A stretch of 64,000 nucleotides of DNA, from the NCBI GenBank assembly GCA_037974665.1, contig CM075780.1, positions 1,584,501 to 1,648,500 of the forward strand, read 5' to 3'. The notes beneath the pieces were generated by a model that did no database searches, was not told the origin of the DNA, and worked only from the letters and a program-made list of their open reading frames with translations. Made by a program: the position numbers and the translations under genes. Source of the stretch: Ehretia macrophylla. Its lineage: Eukaryota > Streptophyta > Magnoliopsida > Boraginales > Ehretiaceae. This document shows positions 37,453 to 48,239 of this stretch, in pieces. Each line of letters begins with the position of its first letter. Position 1 is the stretch's first letter.

Positions 37453-37571
37453 GGGGTGCAACACGAGGACTTCCCAATGGGTCACCCATCCTAGCACTAC
37501 TCTCGCCCAAGCACCGTTAACTTCGGAGTTCTGATGGGATCCGGTGCATTAGTGCTGGTATGATCGCACCT
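37453..37571 (-). rRNA. 5S rRNA: 5S rRNA, copy 53
   Basis: 119 nt. Differences: cccaggg to cccaatg, agtacta to agcacta, cacgctt to caccgtt, gcaccc to gcacct. Confidence 0.92.
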
Positions 37572-38130
37572 GTCATGTTGAGGACACAATTCCTATATGT
37601 GTTAACGGTTCACAGTCGCAGCCTAGAGAGATGGCTCATTCAAAAGGCCCAATGGGCTTAACGACAACCTATCTGCTTCAACAACGCAGCATCCTCACAA
37701 GACGTGATATTGACACGATGTAGGGCCCTCTGATGTCCTGCAAGTCAAGTTGTCATCCTTTTAACGGCTCACGACGTACGATCCGGGATTGAAAAACAGA
37801 GCAAAAGAAGAAAAGTGGCCTGAAATTGATGAAAACGTTCGATTTTCGTCTCCAAAAACGGGCACAGCGAGCAAGCTGGCTGCCCCTGTCGTAGAGCTCT
37901 CAGAGAGCTTTGCAATGGTATGCTGTGCGCCGCGTAACTCCTTACGGATCAAAAGTTATGGGCACCGGAGCGACATAGACATGGTCACAAACCCTACGCC
38001 CTCGGTTTGCGGGCCCGGCCTCTATGTGAAGCGAAGTTGTCTTGCCAAATGTTCTGTGGGATTCGGTAATGGAGATTTGGTTGATAAAGTATCTTGGCAA
38101 GCCTAACTAGGGCAAAAAAAAATTGAAAAG

Positions 38131-38249
38131 GGGGTGCAACACGAGGATTTCCCAGGGGGTCACCCATCCTAGTACTACTCTCGCCCAAGCACGCTTAACT
38201 TTGGAGTTCTGATGGGATCTGGTGCATTAGTGCTGGTATGATCGCACCC
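38131..38249 (-). rRNA. 5S rRNA: 5S rRNA, copy 54
   Basis: 119 nt. Differences: ggactt to ggattt, ttcgg to tttgg, atccgg to atctgg. Confidence 0.93.
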
Positions 38250-38807
38250 GTCATATTGAGGGCACAATTCATATATATGTTAACGGTTCACAGTCCCAGC
38301 CTAGAGAAATGGCCCATTCAAAAGGCCCAATAGGCTTAACGACAACCCATCCACTTGAACAACGCATCATCCTCACAAGACGTGATATCGACACGTTGTA
38401 GGGCCCTCTGATGTCCGGCGAGTCAGGTTGTCGTCCTTTTAACGGCTCACGACGTACGATCCGGGATGGAAAAATAGTGCAAAAGAAGAAAAGTGGCCTG
38501 AAACTGATGAAAACGTTCGATTTTGGGCTCCAAAAACAGGCACAGCGAGCAAGCCAGCTGGACCCATCGTAGAGCTCTCAGAGAGCTTTGCAACGGTTTG
38601 CTATGCGTCACGTAAGTCCTTATGGATCAAAATTTATGGGCACTGGAGCAACGGAGACCTGGTCACAAACCCTACGCCCTCGGTTTGCGGGCTCGGCCTC
38701 TACGTGAAGTGAAGTTGTCTTGCCTAATGTTCCGTGGGATTCGGTAATAGAGATTTGGTCGACAAAGTATCTTGGCAACCCTAACCAGGGCAAAAAAAGT
38801 TGAAAAG

Positions 38808-38926
38808 GGGGTGCAACACGACGACTTCCCAAGGGGTCACCCATCCTAGTACTACGCTCGCCCAAGCACACTTAACTTCGGAGTTCTGATGGGATCCGGT
38901 GCATTAGAGCTGGTATGATCGCACCA
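38808..38926 (-). rRNA. 5S rRNA: 5S rRNA, copy 55
   Basis: 119 nt. Differences: acgagg to acgacg, cccaagg, ctctcg to cgctcg, acgctt to acactt, tagtgc to tagagc, gcaccc to gcacca. Its upstream flank has gtgatg instead of gtcatg, shared with copies 63, 64 and 67. Confidence 0.92.
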
Positions 38927-39483
38927 GTGATGTTGAGGGCACAATTCTTATATGTGTTAACGGTTCACAGTCCCAGCCTAGAGAGATGGCTCATTCAAAA
39001 GGCCCAATGGGCTTAACGACAACCCATCCGCTTCAACAACGCAACATCCTCGGAAGACATGATATCGACACGTTGTAGGGCCCTCTGATTTCCCGCAAGT
39101 CAAGTTTTCGTCCTTTTAACGGCTCACGATGTACGATCCGGGATGGAAAAACAGAGTAAAAAAATAAATGTGGCCTGAAACTAATGAAAACATTCGATTT
39201 TGGGCTCCAAAAACAGGCACAGCGTGCAAGCTCGCTCCCCCCGTCGTAGAGCCCTCAGAGAGCTTTGCAACGGTATGCTGTACGCCGTGTAACTCCTTAC
39301 GGATCAAAAGTTATGGGCATCGGAGCGACGGAGACCTGGTCACAAACCCTACGCCCTCGGTTTGTTGGCCTGGCCTCTACGTGAAGCGAAGTTGTCTTGC
39401 CCAATGTTCCGTGGGATTTGGTAATAGAGATTTGGTCGATAAAGTATCTAGGCAACCCTAACCATGGCAAAAAAATTGAAAAA

Positions 39484-39602
39484 GGGGTGCAACACGAGGA
39501 CATCCCAGGGGGTCACCCATCCTAGTACTATTCGCGCCCAAGCACGCTTGACTTCGGAGTTCTGATGGGATCCGGTGCATTAGTGGTGGTATGATAGCAC
39601 CC
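39484..39602 (-). rRNA. 5S rRNA: 5S rRNA, copy 56
   Basis: 119 nt. Differences: gacttcc to gacatcc, tactactctcg to tactattcgcg, cttaac to cttgac, gtgctgg to gtggtgg, atcgc to atagc. Confidence 0.92.
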
Positions 39603-40160
39603 GTCATGTTGAGGGCACAATTCCTATATGTGTTAACGGTTCACAGTCTCAACCTAGAGAGATGGCCCATTCAAATGGCCCAATGGGCTTAACGACAACC
39701 CATCTGCTTTAACATTGTAGCATCCTTGCAAGACGTGATATCGACACGTTGTAGGGCCCTCTGATGTCCAGCGAGTCAGGTTAGCGTCCTTTTAACGGCT
39801 CACGACGTACGATCCAGGAAGGAGAAACAGAGAAAAAGAATAAAAGTGGCCTGAAACTAATGAAAACATTCGATTTTTGGCTCCAAAAACGGGCACAGCG
39901 AGCAAGCTAGCTACCCCCGTCGTAGAGCTCTCAGAGAGATTTACAACGATATGCTTTGTGCCGCGTACCTCCTTAAGGATCAAAAGTTATGGGCACCGAA
40001 GCGACGGAGACCTGGTCACAAACCCTACACCCTTGGTTTGCGGGCCCGGCTTCTACGTGAAGCGAAGTTGTCTTGCCCAATGTTCCGTGGGATTCGGTAA
40101 TAGAGATTTGGTCGATAAAGTATCTTGCCAACACTAACCAGGGCAAAAAAAATTGAAAAG

Positions 40161-40279
40161 GGGGTACAACATGAGGACTTCCCTGGGGGTCACCCATCCT
40201 AGTACTACACTCGCCCAAGCATGCTTAACTTCGGAGTTCTAATGGGATCTGGTGCGTTAGTTCAGGTATGATCGTACCC
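40161..40279 (-). rRNA. 5S rRNA: 5S rRNA, copy 57
   Basis: 119 nt. Differences: gtgcaacacg to gtacaacatg, cccagg to ccctgg, ctactctcg to ctacactcg, acgctt to atgctt, tgatgggatcc to taatgggatct, cattagtgctgg to cgttagttcagg, gcaccc to gtaccc. Strongly diverged. Confidence 0.9.
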
Positions 40280-40837
40280 GTCATGTTGAGGGCAAAATTC
40301 CTATATGTGTTAACGGTTCATAGTCGCAGCCTAGAGAGATGGCCCATTCAAAAGGCCCAATGGGCTTAACGACAACCCATCCGCTTCAACAACGCAGCAT
40401 CCTCGCAAGACGTGATATCGACACGTTGTAGGGCCCTTAGATATCCCGCGAGTCAGGTGGTCGTCCTTTTAACGGCTCACGACTTACGATCCGGGACGGA
40501 AAAACAGAGCAAAAGAAGAAAAGCGGTCTGAAGCTGATGAAAACGTTCGATTTTGGGCTCCAAAAATGGGCTTAGCGAGCACGCTAGCTGCACCCATCGT
40601 AGAGCTCTTAGAGAGCTTTGGAACGGTATGCTGTGCGCCGCGTCACTCCTTACGGATCAAAAGTTATAGGTATCGGAGCGACGGAGACCTGGTAACAAAC
40701 CCTACGCCCTCAGTTTGCGGGCCCGGCCTCTACGTGAAGTGAAGTTGTGTTGCCCAATTTTCTGCGAGATTCGGTAATAGAGATTTGGTCGATAAAGTAT
40801 CTTGACAACCCTAACCAGGGCAAAAAAAATTGAAAAG

Positions 40838-40956
40838 GGGGTGCAACACGAGGACTTCCTAGGCGGTCACCCATCCTAGTACTACTCTCGCCCAAGCACG
40901 CTTAACTTCGGAGTTCTGATGGGATCCAGTGCATTAGTGCAGGTATGATCTTACCC
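40838..40956 (-). rRNA. 5S rRNA: 5S rRNA, copy 58
   Basis: 119 nt. Differences: cccaggggg to cctaggcgg, atccgg to atccag, gctgg to gcagg, atcgcaccc to atcttaccc (helix I weakened). Confidence 0.92.
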
Positions 40957-41514
40957 GTTATGTTGAGGGCACAATTCCTATATGTGTTAACGGTTCACAG
41001 TCCTAGCCTAGAGAGATGGCCCATTCAAAAGGCCCAATGGGCTTAACGACAACCCATCAGCTTCAACAACACAGCATCCTTGCAAGACGTGATTTCGACA
41101 CATTGAAGGGCCCTCTGATGTCCCACGAGTCAGGTTGTTGTCCTTTTAACGGCTCACAACATACGATCCAGGACGGAAAAACAAAGCAAAAGAAGAAAAG
41201 TGGCCTGAAACTGATGAAAATGTTCGATTTTGGGCTCCAAAGTTGGGCACAGCGTGCAAACTAGCTGCCCCCATCGTAGAGCTCTCAGAAACCTTGACAA
41301 CAGTATGCTGTGCGCCGCGTAACTCCTCACGGATCAAAAGTTATGGGCACCAGAGCAACGGAGACCTGGTAACAAACCCTACGCCCTCAGTTTGCGGGCC
41401 CGGCCTCTACGTGAAGCGAAGTTGTGTTGCCCAATGTTCTGTGAGATTCGGTAATAGAGATTTGGTCAATAAAGTATTTTGACAACCCTAACCAGGGCAA
41501 AAAAAATTGAAAAG

Positions 41515-41633
41515 GGGGTGCAACACGAGGACTTCCCAGGCCGTCACCCATCCTAGTACTACTCTCGCCCAAGCACGCTTAACTTCGGAGTTCTGATGGG
41601 ATCCGGTGCATTAGTGATGGTATGATCGCACCA
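41515..41633 (-). rRNA. 5S rRNA: 5S rRNA, copy 59
   Basis: 119 nt. Differences: cccaggggg to cccaggccg, gtgctgg to gtgatgg, gcaccc to gcacca. Confidence 0.92.
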
Positions 41634-42190
41634 GTTATGTTGAGGGCACAATTCCTATATTTGTTAACGGTTCACAGTCCCAACCTAGAGAGATGGCCCA
41701 TTCAAAATGCCCAATGGGCTTAACGACAACCCATCCGCTTCAACAACGTAGCTTCCTTGTAATACGTGATATCGACACATTGTAGGGCCCTCTGATGTCG
41801 CGCGAGTCAGGTTGTCATCCTTTTAACGGCTCACGACGTACGATCCGGTACAGAAAAACAGAGCAAAAGAAGAAAAATGGCCTGAAACTGATGAAAACGT
41901 TCGATTTTGGGCTCCAAAAATGGGCATAGCGAGCTAGCTGGCTGCCCCCATCGTAGAGCTCTCAGAGAGCTTTGCAACGGTACGTTGTGCGCCGCATAAC
42001 TCCTTACGGATCAAAAGTTATGGGCACCGGAACGACGGAGACCTGGTCACAAACCCTACGCCCTTGGTTTGCGGGCCCGGCCTCTACGTGAAGCGAAGTT
42101 GTCTTATCCAATGTTCTGTGGGATTTGGTTATAGAGATTTGGTCGATAAAGTATCTTGGCAACCCTAACAAGGCAAAAAAAATTGAAAAT

Positions 42191-42309
42191 GGGGTGCAAC
42201 ACGAGGACTTCCCAGGGGGTCACCCATCCTAGTACTACTCTCGCCCAAGCACGCTAAACTTCGGAGTTCTAATGGGATCCGGTGCATTAGTGCTGGTATG
42301 ATCGCACCC
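42191..42309 (-). rRNA. 5S rRNA: 5S rRNA, copy 60
   Basis: 119 nt, one of the best-preserved copies: only gcttaac to gctaaac and tgatgg to taatgg. The retrotransposon lies 356 bp beyond its transcription start, in the upstream spacer. The -1 base on the coding strand is T rather than C. Confidence 0.94.
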
Positions 42310-42660
42310 ATCATGTTGAGGGCACAATTCCTATATGTGTTAACGGCTCACAGTCCCAGCCTAGAGAGATGGCCCATTCAAAAGGCCCAATGGGCTTAAC
42401 GACAACCCAACCACTTCAACAACGCAGCATCCTCACAAGACGTGATATCGACACGTTGTAGGGCCCTTTGGTGTCGCGCGAGTCAGGTTGTCGTCCTTTT
42501 AACGGCTCACGATGTACGATCCGGGACGGAAAAATAGAGCAAAAGAATAAAAGTGGCCTGAAACTAATGAAAACATTCGATTTTGCGCTCCAAAAACAGG
42601 CACAGCGAGCAAGCTAGCTTCCCCCGTCGTAGAGCTCTTAGAGGGCCTTGCAATGGTATG

Positions 42661-42665
42661 CTGTG
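42661..42665. repeat. Target site duplication, left copy (CTGTG)
   Basis: The five bases before the LTR start (TGTCACG) match the five after the other LTR. The flanking spacer reads gtatg on the left and cgccgtgt on the right, as in uninterrupted units (gtatgctgtgcgccg). Confidence 0.95.
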
Positions 42666-43517
42666 TGTCACGCCCCAACCCGACCTATAAGGTTAGACTA
42701 GGGTGTGAACTAACATCAAGTAATATCACGTACTTAGCTATTTATGAAGATTAACACCTAATGATTTAGTCTAAACTCCAAATTTTTTTCGGAAAACCGG
42801 CAGTATAACGGCTGTAATTGGCCCTTTGGTTTAACCTAATTCTCTAAACGCCTCAAAATTTAGCATCTCAAATTCATTTCCAAGTAAGATTACTAGTTTA
42901 CCATCAATTGAATTGCCTACTGGTTATTTCGACGTCCCGTTTGATATATAACCTAGCATGATACTATGTCTCGTTTGTTTATTTATCCTCGTTACAAATA
43001 TACCTGTTGATCTTAGTTCAATAGCAAATACCTGTTAAGATTGGATAAGTTCATTTACTTAGTTCTTAACTAAAGCGTCATAACCTAAGATAGATACTAG
43101 CGGTAATAAAAGCAAAATGATCATAGTAGTGTCATGTCTAGCATCAGTCTACTTAATATAAGTACAAACCAAAATTAGACCCCAAATTACAACGGGGGTG
43201 TTTTACATCACAACATTTGAGCAACATAAAGGAAATAGTCTTCAAGTAACACAATGATCACAAGCAGCCATAATCAAGCAAAGCAAACAAGACATGTAAT
43301 CGTTCCAGGGGTTCATCACTAGGCATATTGTCCTCAGGTTCCTGTACCTGTTCTTCTTCACCTGAGATGATAAAAGAGGGTGAGTCCTTATGAACTCAGC
43401 AAGGGGGAACGAGAAATAAGTTTTGAAACTCATTTTTCGGTTCAACTTATGAAAATCTCTTTTTCAAACATGAATATAACAGAAATATAAGTACAGAAAC
43501 AGAAATACCGGTCTTTC

Positions 43518-43549
43518 CTCTCCGAGGTTCTCTAGGAACCAAGCGAGAG
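43518..43549. repeat. CTCTCCGAGG...CCAAGCGAGAG element, first of two in the 3' LTR
   Basis: 32-bp element bounded by complementary CTCTC and GAGAG. A second, diverged copy lies at 43,694-43,725; the other LTR has both as well. Confidence 0.55.
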
Positions 43550-43693
43550 TCCTTAAACACATATTAAAAAGGTTACAGTGAGCTTTTGCTCTCAGATCAG
43601 TTCCAGGATCAGTTGTTGCGGCCGACTTCAAATCATCCCCCAAACACGCCAGGTGGGTGTACTCCGGATGTACCCCGAAATCCTACGACCCAA

Positions 43694-43725
43694 CTCTCCG
43701 AGGAAGTCTAGGCCCCAAGCGAGAG
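43694..43725. repeat. CTCTCCGAGG...CCAAGCGAGAG element, second in the 3' LTR
   Basis: Same boundary motifs as the copy 176 bp to the left, with a diverged middle (aagtctaggcc against ttctctaggaa). It lies just before the GC-rich inverted repeat. Confidence 0.55.
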
Positions 43726-43737
43726 AGGGAATGGGAC

Positions 43738-43799
43738 CATGGTAGTCACGGGTGCACCGGCAAGCCCGATGCTGCCCGGTGTGCGTGATCACTACCATG
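43738..43799. repeat. GC-rich inverted repeat (hairpin) in the 3' LTR
   Basis: 62 bp that can fold: CATGGTAG with CTACCATG, TCACG with CGTGA after a 3-base bulge, and GCACCGG with CCGGTGT. The corresponding segment in the other LTR (52,117-52,178) keeps the pairing. Confidence 0.6.
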
Positions 43800-46239
43800 C
43801 CAACAGGAAAGGTTGCAACCTTGTATGCAATGCACATTCATGACAGGTAATATCTCACAATAGGAGGACAACAAAGTAGGTTGACTCCGGACAGTCATAA
43901 GATTGCACATTGACAGGTAAACAAGCAGGGCACGATAAGACAGGAATTTTCACTTGAAGGCATATAGAGTTATATGAAAATTAAACGGGCAGCCATGTAA
44001 TACATGTAAAACAGGCCATATAACTCATTAAGAAGTCCACGTGATCAAGTGATAAGATTATTCAACATGCAATGATATTAACATGGGTTCGGTAGCAAGA
44101 AAAGCTTATTTGACAACATGCCATGGTCAAATTCACATTTGAAGTTATAAAACATTTACGGGCAGCCCACGAAGCATATAATTTCCACACAATAAGCAAA
44201 AGATCAACACTTAGCAAAACTACCTAGTCATTAGGGTTTCCATTTCATGCTTAATCGTGTGATTAAAACCCTAAGTCAACTCAATATCATTCTCAAGTCA
44301 TGCATCATTCAATTCAAGCATCCTCAAGTACTCAAAACAGTCGACATAACATCCCAACACCACATTTCCACACAATTAGAACCACAAGAGAGGTTACAAC
44401 AATTTTCCAAGCATGTAGCTAAATGAAACCTTTACTGCAATAGGCTGTTTTCCCACAATCAATAGGATAATCAAACAATCTCCAAATTCAGTGAATAAGA
44501 TGTCAAATTAAAGCCTAATAAGTTAACTAAAATCAGAAACAAACCTTGCATCAATTGGAGTTCAGAATCATTAGTTAGAGCCGAAACAGTGAGGTAGCAC
44601 AAAACTGTCCAGATTTGTACACTTTTCAGAAATTGACGTTTTTGAGGTCCTTAGGGTCAGTTTTAGCTTTGGTCCATTTCTGAAACAAATGTCTAGAACT
44701 GAAAAATATATCAGCATTAAAAATTTCATTAATTTTGGACAACATTTACTAAGTCAAATATGGTTCGTTCCACAAGGTCAGTGCATCTGCCAAAACCTGC
44801 TTCATTTCTCCAGATTTCCAGATTTGGTCACATTTTAAAGATTTGCCATTTTGAGGACCTTATAGTCAAAATTTACTTCGGCCTATTTCTGGGAAAAATG
44901 TTCAAAACTGTCCAAAATAGTCACCTACCAATTTTCAAGCATTTTAAACATCATTTTCCTATCTAAACGTACCTCGAACAGACTGATCAGAGAGCTGTCA
45001 ACAATTTCGACTTCACATAGCATCATTTTCAAGCCAAGATCTTGCCATGCATGGTTGTTTAAGCTTATGAACGACCATATATCTCAAGTACAGAAGCAAA
45101 TACATACATTTATGAGCATGCATGTGAAATTTTGAAGAGTTTTCAAAAGGTTTTAACCCTCACCTTAACAATCAACCTCAAGTTGCTCAAAAACCTTTGT
45201 TGAAGCACAACCTTCTCCCTCTCATTGCTTAGGCGACAACCCAACAAGCTTTTCTCTATTTTTCCTAGCTTAGTGATCAATCTCTTAGCACATGCATGAG
45301 GTTAAAACATGAAGAAAACAAATGGATGTCAAGAAGCTCACCTAGGCCGATTAGAAGTCTTCAAGGCACATGCATGTGAATTTTTGAACTCTAGCTAGCT
45401 TGCTTCAACTTTCTTGATGGTTGCTTGACTTGATTAACTATGTTGTGAGGAAGAGAAGCTATGGAGGTAGTAATGTGCAGCTAGGGCCAAGAGAGAGAGA
45501 GAAATGAGAGGGAAGTGAAAGAAGAATGAAAGAGAATGAAGAATGACAACAAATGAAGGCCTTGCAATTTTTTTGAGGAGCTTGTCGGCCTTGGGCAGCC
45601 AAATTCAGCATTTTGTGTCTTCAATGTGCTATTTTGAATTTCCTAGGATGGGCAAGGATGATGTGGCCGAAAATAGTGTGCAAGTGGTAGGATTTTTGAG
45701 CAATTTTTAATGCCTTTGTGTCATAGAATGTCATAATGTGTCTAGGAATGAATTTGAATTAAACATGCATGCAAAATTCTACCTAGTGGTCGGCCAAGGC
45801 TACTAGAATTGCTGAATTTTGTCAACTTTTGATCATTATCTAATTGTGTCTTGAAAATGCAAAAAGAATAAGGAATAAAGAATGAAGAATGTTTAGTGTT
45901 TGGTGCTATTTCGTCTTCTAGTGAGTTGAATTAGGATTATTATATTGATAGTGGATTTTGTAGGATTGTTTAATAGTCTAGTGCTCCGTGTAAGATGCTT
46001 TCTTGATTAGCATGAAGGCACGCTTTCCTAGGTCTATGGCACACACTATGAGGTAGGACACGAACTACGAGACGAACGCACATTTTTCAAGTAAATGCAC
46101 GCAACCCTAAATGAATGCACGTAATTCAATGTATGGCACATAAAATGAACACAATTCTTAAACCTAGGTCATGGCACGCAAATCTAGGTTAGGGCACACG
46201 AAGCTAGGTTTCGCACGCAAATCGGGGTCGGGCCTCACA

Positions 46240-46252
46240 TCCTCCCCTCCTT
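46240..46252 (-). other. Polypurine tract
   Basis: Minus strand AAGGAGGGGAGGA directly abuts the 3' LTR start (TGTGAGG). It overlaps the terminal TAA of the pol frame by two bases. It serves as the plus-strand DNA primer in reverse transcription. Confidence 0.9.
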
Positions 46253-46517
46253 AAAAGAATTTCGTCCCGAAATTCAATTTACCTTGAAATAATGCTGGAT
46301 ACTGCTGCTCCATCTGGTCTCGCCTTTCCCACGTTGCTTCTTCGACTCCATGATGATCCCACAGTACTTTCACCATAGGTATAGTTCTGTTGTGTAACTC
46401 CTGATCCTGCTGGTCTAGGATCCGAATGGGCTTATCCTCGTAAGACAAGTTTTCCCAAAGCTGCAACGGTTTTGGCTCCAAGATATGCGACGGGTTAGGA
46501 TGATACTTCCGCAACAT
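46251..46517 (-). pseudogene. C-terminal chromodomain of integrase
   Basis: After VFHVSMLRKYHPNPSHIL the frame carries the chromodomain-type ending IRILDQQDQELHNRTIPMVKVLW-DHHGVEEATWE, followed by YPALF and the terminal TAA. The V-K-V-L-W and E-A-T-W-E landmarks are those of plant chromoviruses. The domain is thought to steer integration toward heterochromatin. It is separated from the integrase core by a TAG at 46,554. Confidence 0.9.
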
Positions 46518-46556
46518 CGAAACATGAAAGACTTCGTGAATATTGGAGAGGTTCTA

Positions 46557-47579
46557 GGGTAGCGCTAGGCGATATGCCATCTTGCCAACCTTCTCAACTA
46601 TCTCAAATGGTCCTACAAATCTCGGGCTCAACTTTCCACCTTTTCCATGCTTAATCAGTCCCCTCCGGGGTGATATCTTCAAGAACACCTCGTCGCCAAC
46701 CTCAAACTCGAGACTCCGTCTCCATCGGTCTGCATAACTCTTCTGCCTGCTTTGGGCGGTAAGCATCCGTTTCCGAATGAGGAGGATGTTATCAACAGTC
46801 TTCATCAGTTCAGGTAAAAGGGTCGGGTCAAAAGTCTTTGTCTCACCTACTTCATCCTAGTAAATCGGGGATTGACACTTCCGTCCATACAGCGCCTCAA
46901 ATGGGTCCATCCCGATAGTGGCCTGATAATTATTGTTGTAGGCGAACTCCGCTAGAGATAGATACTTCTCCTAACCTTTCCCAAAGTCCAAAACACACGC
47001 CCTCAGCATATCCTCCAAAATCTGAATAGTCCTCTCTGATTGTCCATCAGTCTGAGGGTGATAAGCCGTGCTAAAACTCAACTTCGTTCCCAAAGCTTCT
47101 TGCAATCTCTTCCAAAATCGGGAAGTAAAACGAGGATCCCTATCCGATACAATACTCACACGCATCCCGTGCAATCTTACAATCTCCGCCACATACATAT
47201 CTCCCAATTCCTCAGGACTATCCTCCTTGTTCATCGGTAAAAAGTGCACCGACTTAGTCAATCTATCCACTATAACCCAAACGGCGTCACGACCCTTTTG
47301 TGATCTGGGCAGGTCCATAACAAAATCCATAGTGATATGTTCCCATTTCCATTGAGGAATCTCCAACGACTGAAGTAAACCTGCGGGTCGTTGATGTTCT
47401 GCTTTGACCCTCTGGCAAGTCAAACACCGTGCTACAAATTCTGCAATTTCTCTTTTCATGTTATTCCACCAATAATGTTGCTTCAAATCCCGATACATCT
47501 TTGTCCCGCCGGGTTGAATAGTATATCTTGAATTATGGGCTTCCTCAAGAATCTTCTTTTTCAGCTCTGGGTCATTGGG
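46557..47579 (-). pseudogene. Integrase of pol (zinc finger, DDE core, GPF/Y region)
   Basis: The HHCC finger is damaged: the first His and both Cys (CLTC) are present, but the second His of the usual IHPG is Gln (IQPG; codon at 47,514-47,516). The catalytic triad is complete: Asp in TMDFVMD, Asp in VSDRDPRF and Glu in GQSERT, spaced D-X60-D-X35-E. Stops at 46,971 and 46,857 cut the chain after the core, both at expected Trp positions (GKGW, SPIYW). The GPFEIVEKVG motif of the GPF/Y C-terminal region follows. Confidence 0.92.
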
Positions 47580-47822
47580 AACACAAATCCGGTTCCTAAA
47601 CCTCCAAACACCATCATCATGAAACTTGAAATCTGCGTTGCTTTCCTTAATCTTCTGAAATTGTTGGTCCTTCTGTTGAGCCTCTCGTAACTCAGACAAC
47701 AAAGTCGATTGAACTTGGGTAGTGGCGAAAAGTAACCCTTTCTGAGTCAATTGTGGTTTCCACATAAATGCTTCCGCCAACAACTCCTGCACCTTGACTT
47801 CCAGTTTCGCCATGCTTGCCTT

Positions 47823-48164
47823 TCTGCTTAAGGCATCTGCAACTACGTTCGCCTTACCGGGCACATAATTGATTGAGCAGTTATAATCATCCAAAAGCTC
47901 CATCCACCGCCTTTGCCTCATATTCAAATCCTTTTGTGAGAACAAGTATTTCAAGCTCTTATGATCAGTAAATACTTCAAACTTGTTACCCCACAGATAA
48001 TGCCTCCATTTCTTGAGTGCAAACACAATAGCCGCTAACTCCAAATCATGTGTCGGATAATTCATCTCGTACGGCTTTGGCTTCCTAGAAGCATATGCAA
48101 TCACTCTTCCATTTTGCATCAATACACATCCCAATCCTTCTTTCGAAGCATTGCTATAGATTAC
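47823..48164 (-). pseudogene. RNase H domain of pol, first catalytic Asp replaced
   Basis: The family's YxDAS motif reads YSNAS here: codon AAT at 48,150-48,152 where GAT (Asp) is expected. The other catalytic positions are present: Glu in HDLELAA, Asp in FTDHKSL and Asp in VVADALSRK. Loss of the first Asp should abolish RNA cleavage. On plus the change is C to T in what would have been a CpG. Confidence 0.88.
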
Positions 48165-48239
48165 AAAACCTTGACTCCCCTCAGGCAATGCAAGAACTGG
48201 TGCGGTAGTCAATCTTTTCTTCAACTCTTGGAAGCTGTT

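Larger units (their letters stand above)
1798..42665 (-). repeat. 5S rDNA tandem array, left segment (60 units)
   Basis: Head-to-tail units, mostly 675-678 bp apart, each with a 119-bp 5S rRNA gene on the minus strand and a spacer of about 558 bp. Reading upstream from each transcription start on minus: C at -1, a GC element near -13, a TATA-like ATATAGG near -27, two TGGGCC motifs between about -60 and -90, a mid-spacer with a 15-bp palindrome, then oligo-A/T leading to the next gene's terminator. The spacer carries no supported gene. The left edge cuts a unit about 44 bp upstream of the start of a lost copy. The right edge is the retrotransposon insertion. Units differ by many point changes, and blocks of 3 units (about 2.4-6.5 kb) and 6 units (about 20.6-28.7 kb) are duplicated. 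Confidence 0.97.
42666..46239 (-). repeat. 3' LTR of the chromovirus (3,574 bp)
   Basis: On minus it begins TGTGAGGCCCGACC after the polypurine tract and ends GGGGCGTGACA, giving TG...CA ends. It aligns with the other LTR along its whole length; by eye I counted about ten differences in the first 230 bp at the plus-strand left end and three in a 145-bp stretch further in, so roughly 2-4%. It holds a GC-rich inverted repeat, a duplicated CTCTC...GAGAG element and a GAGA microsatellite. No coding capacity is evident. Confidence 0.95.

Noticed and set aside
1798..42665. A CRISPR-like or satellite array
   Set aside because: The 677-bp period and a complete plant 5S rRNA gene with promoter and terminator in each unit identify 5S rDNA.
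43628..43837. A 69-codon open frame found in both LTRs (also at 52,007-52,216)
   Set aside because: It overlaps the GC-rich hairpin, resembles no known protein and is shared only because the LTRs are copies of each other.
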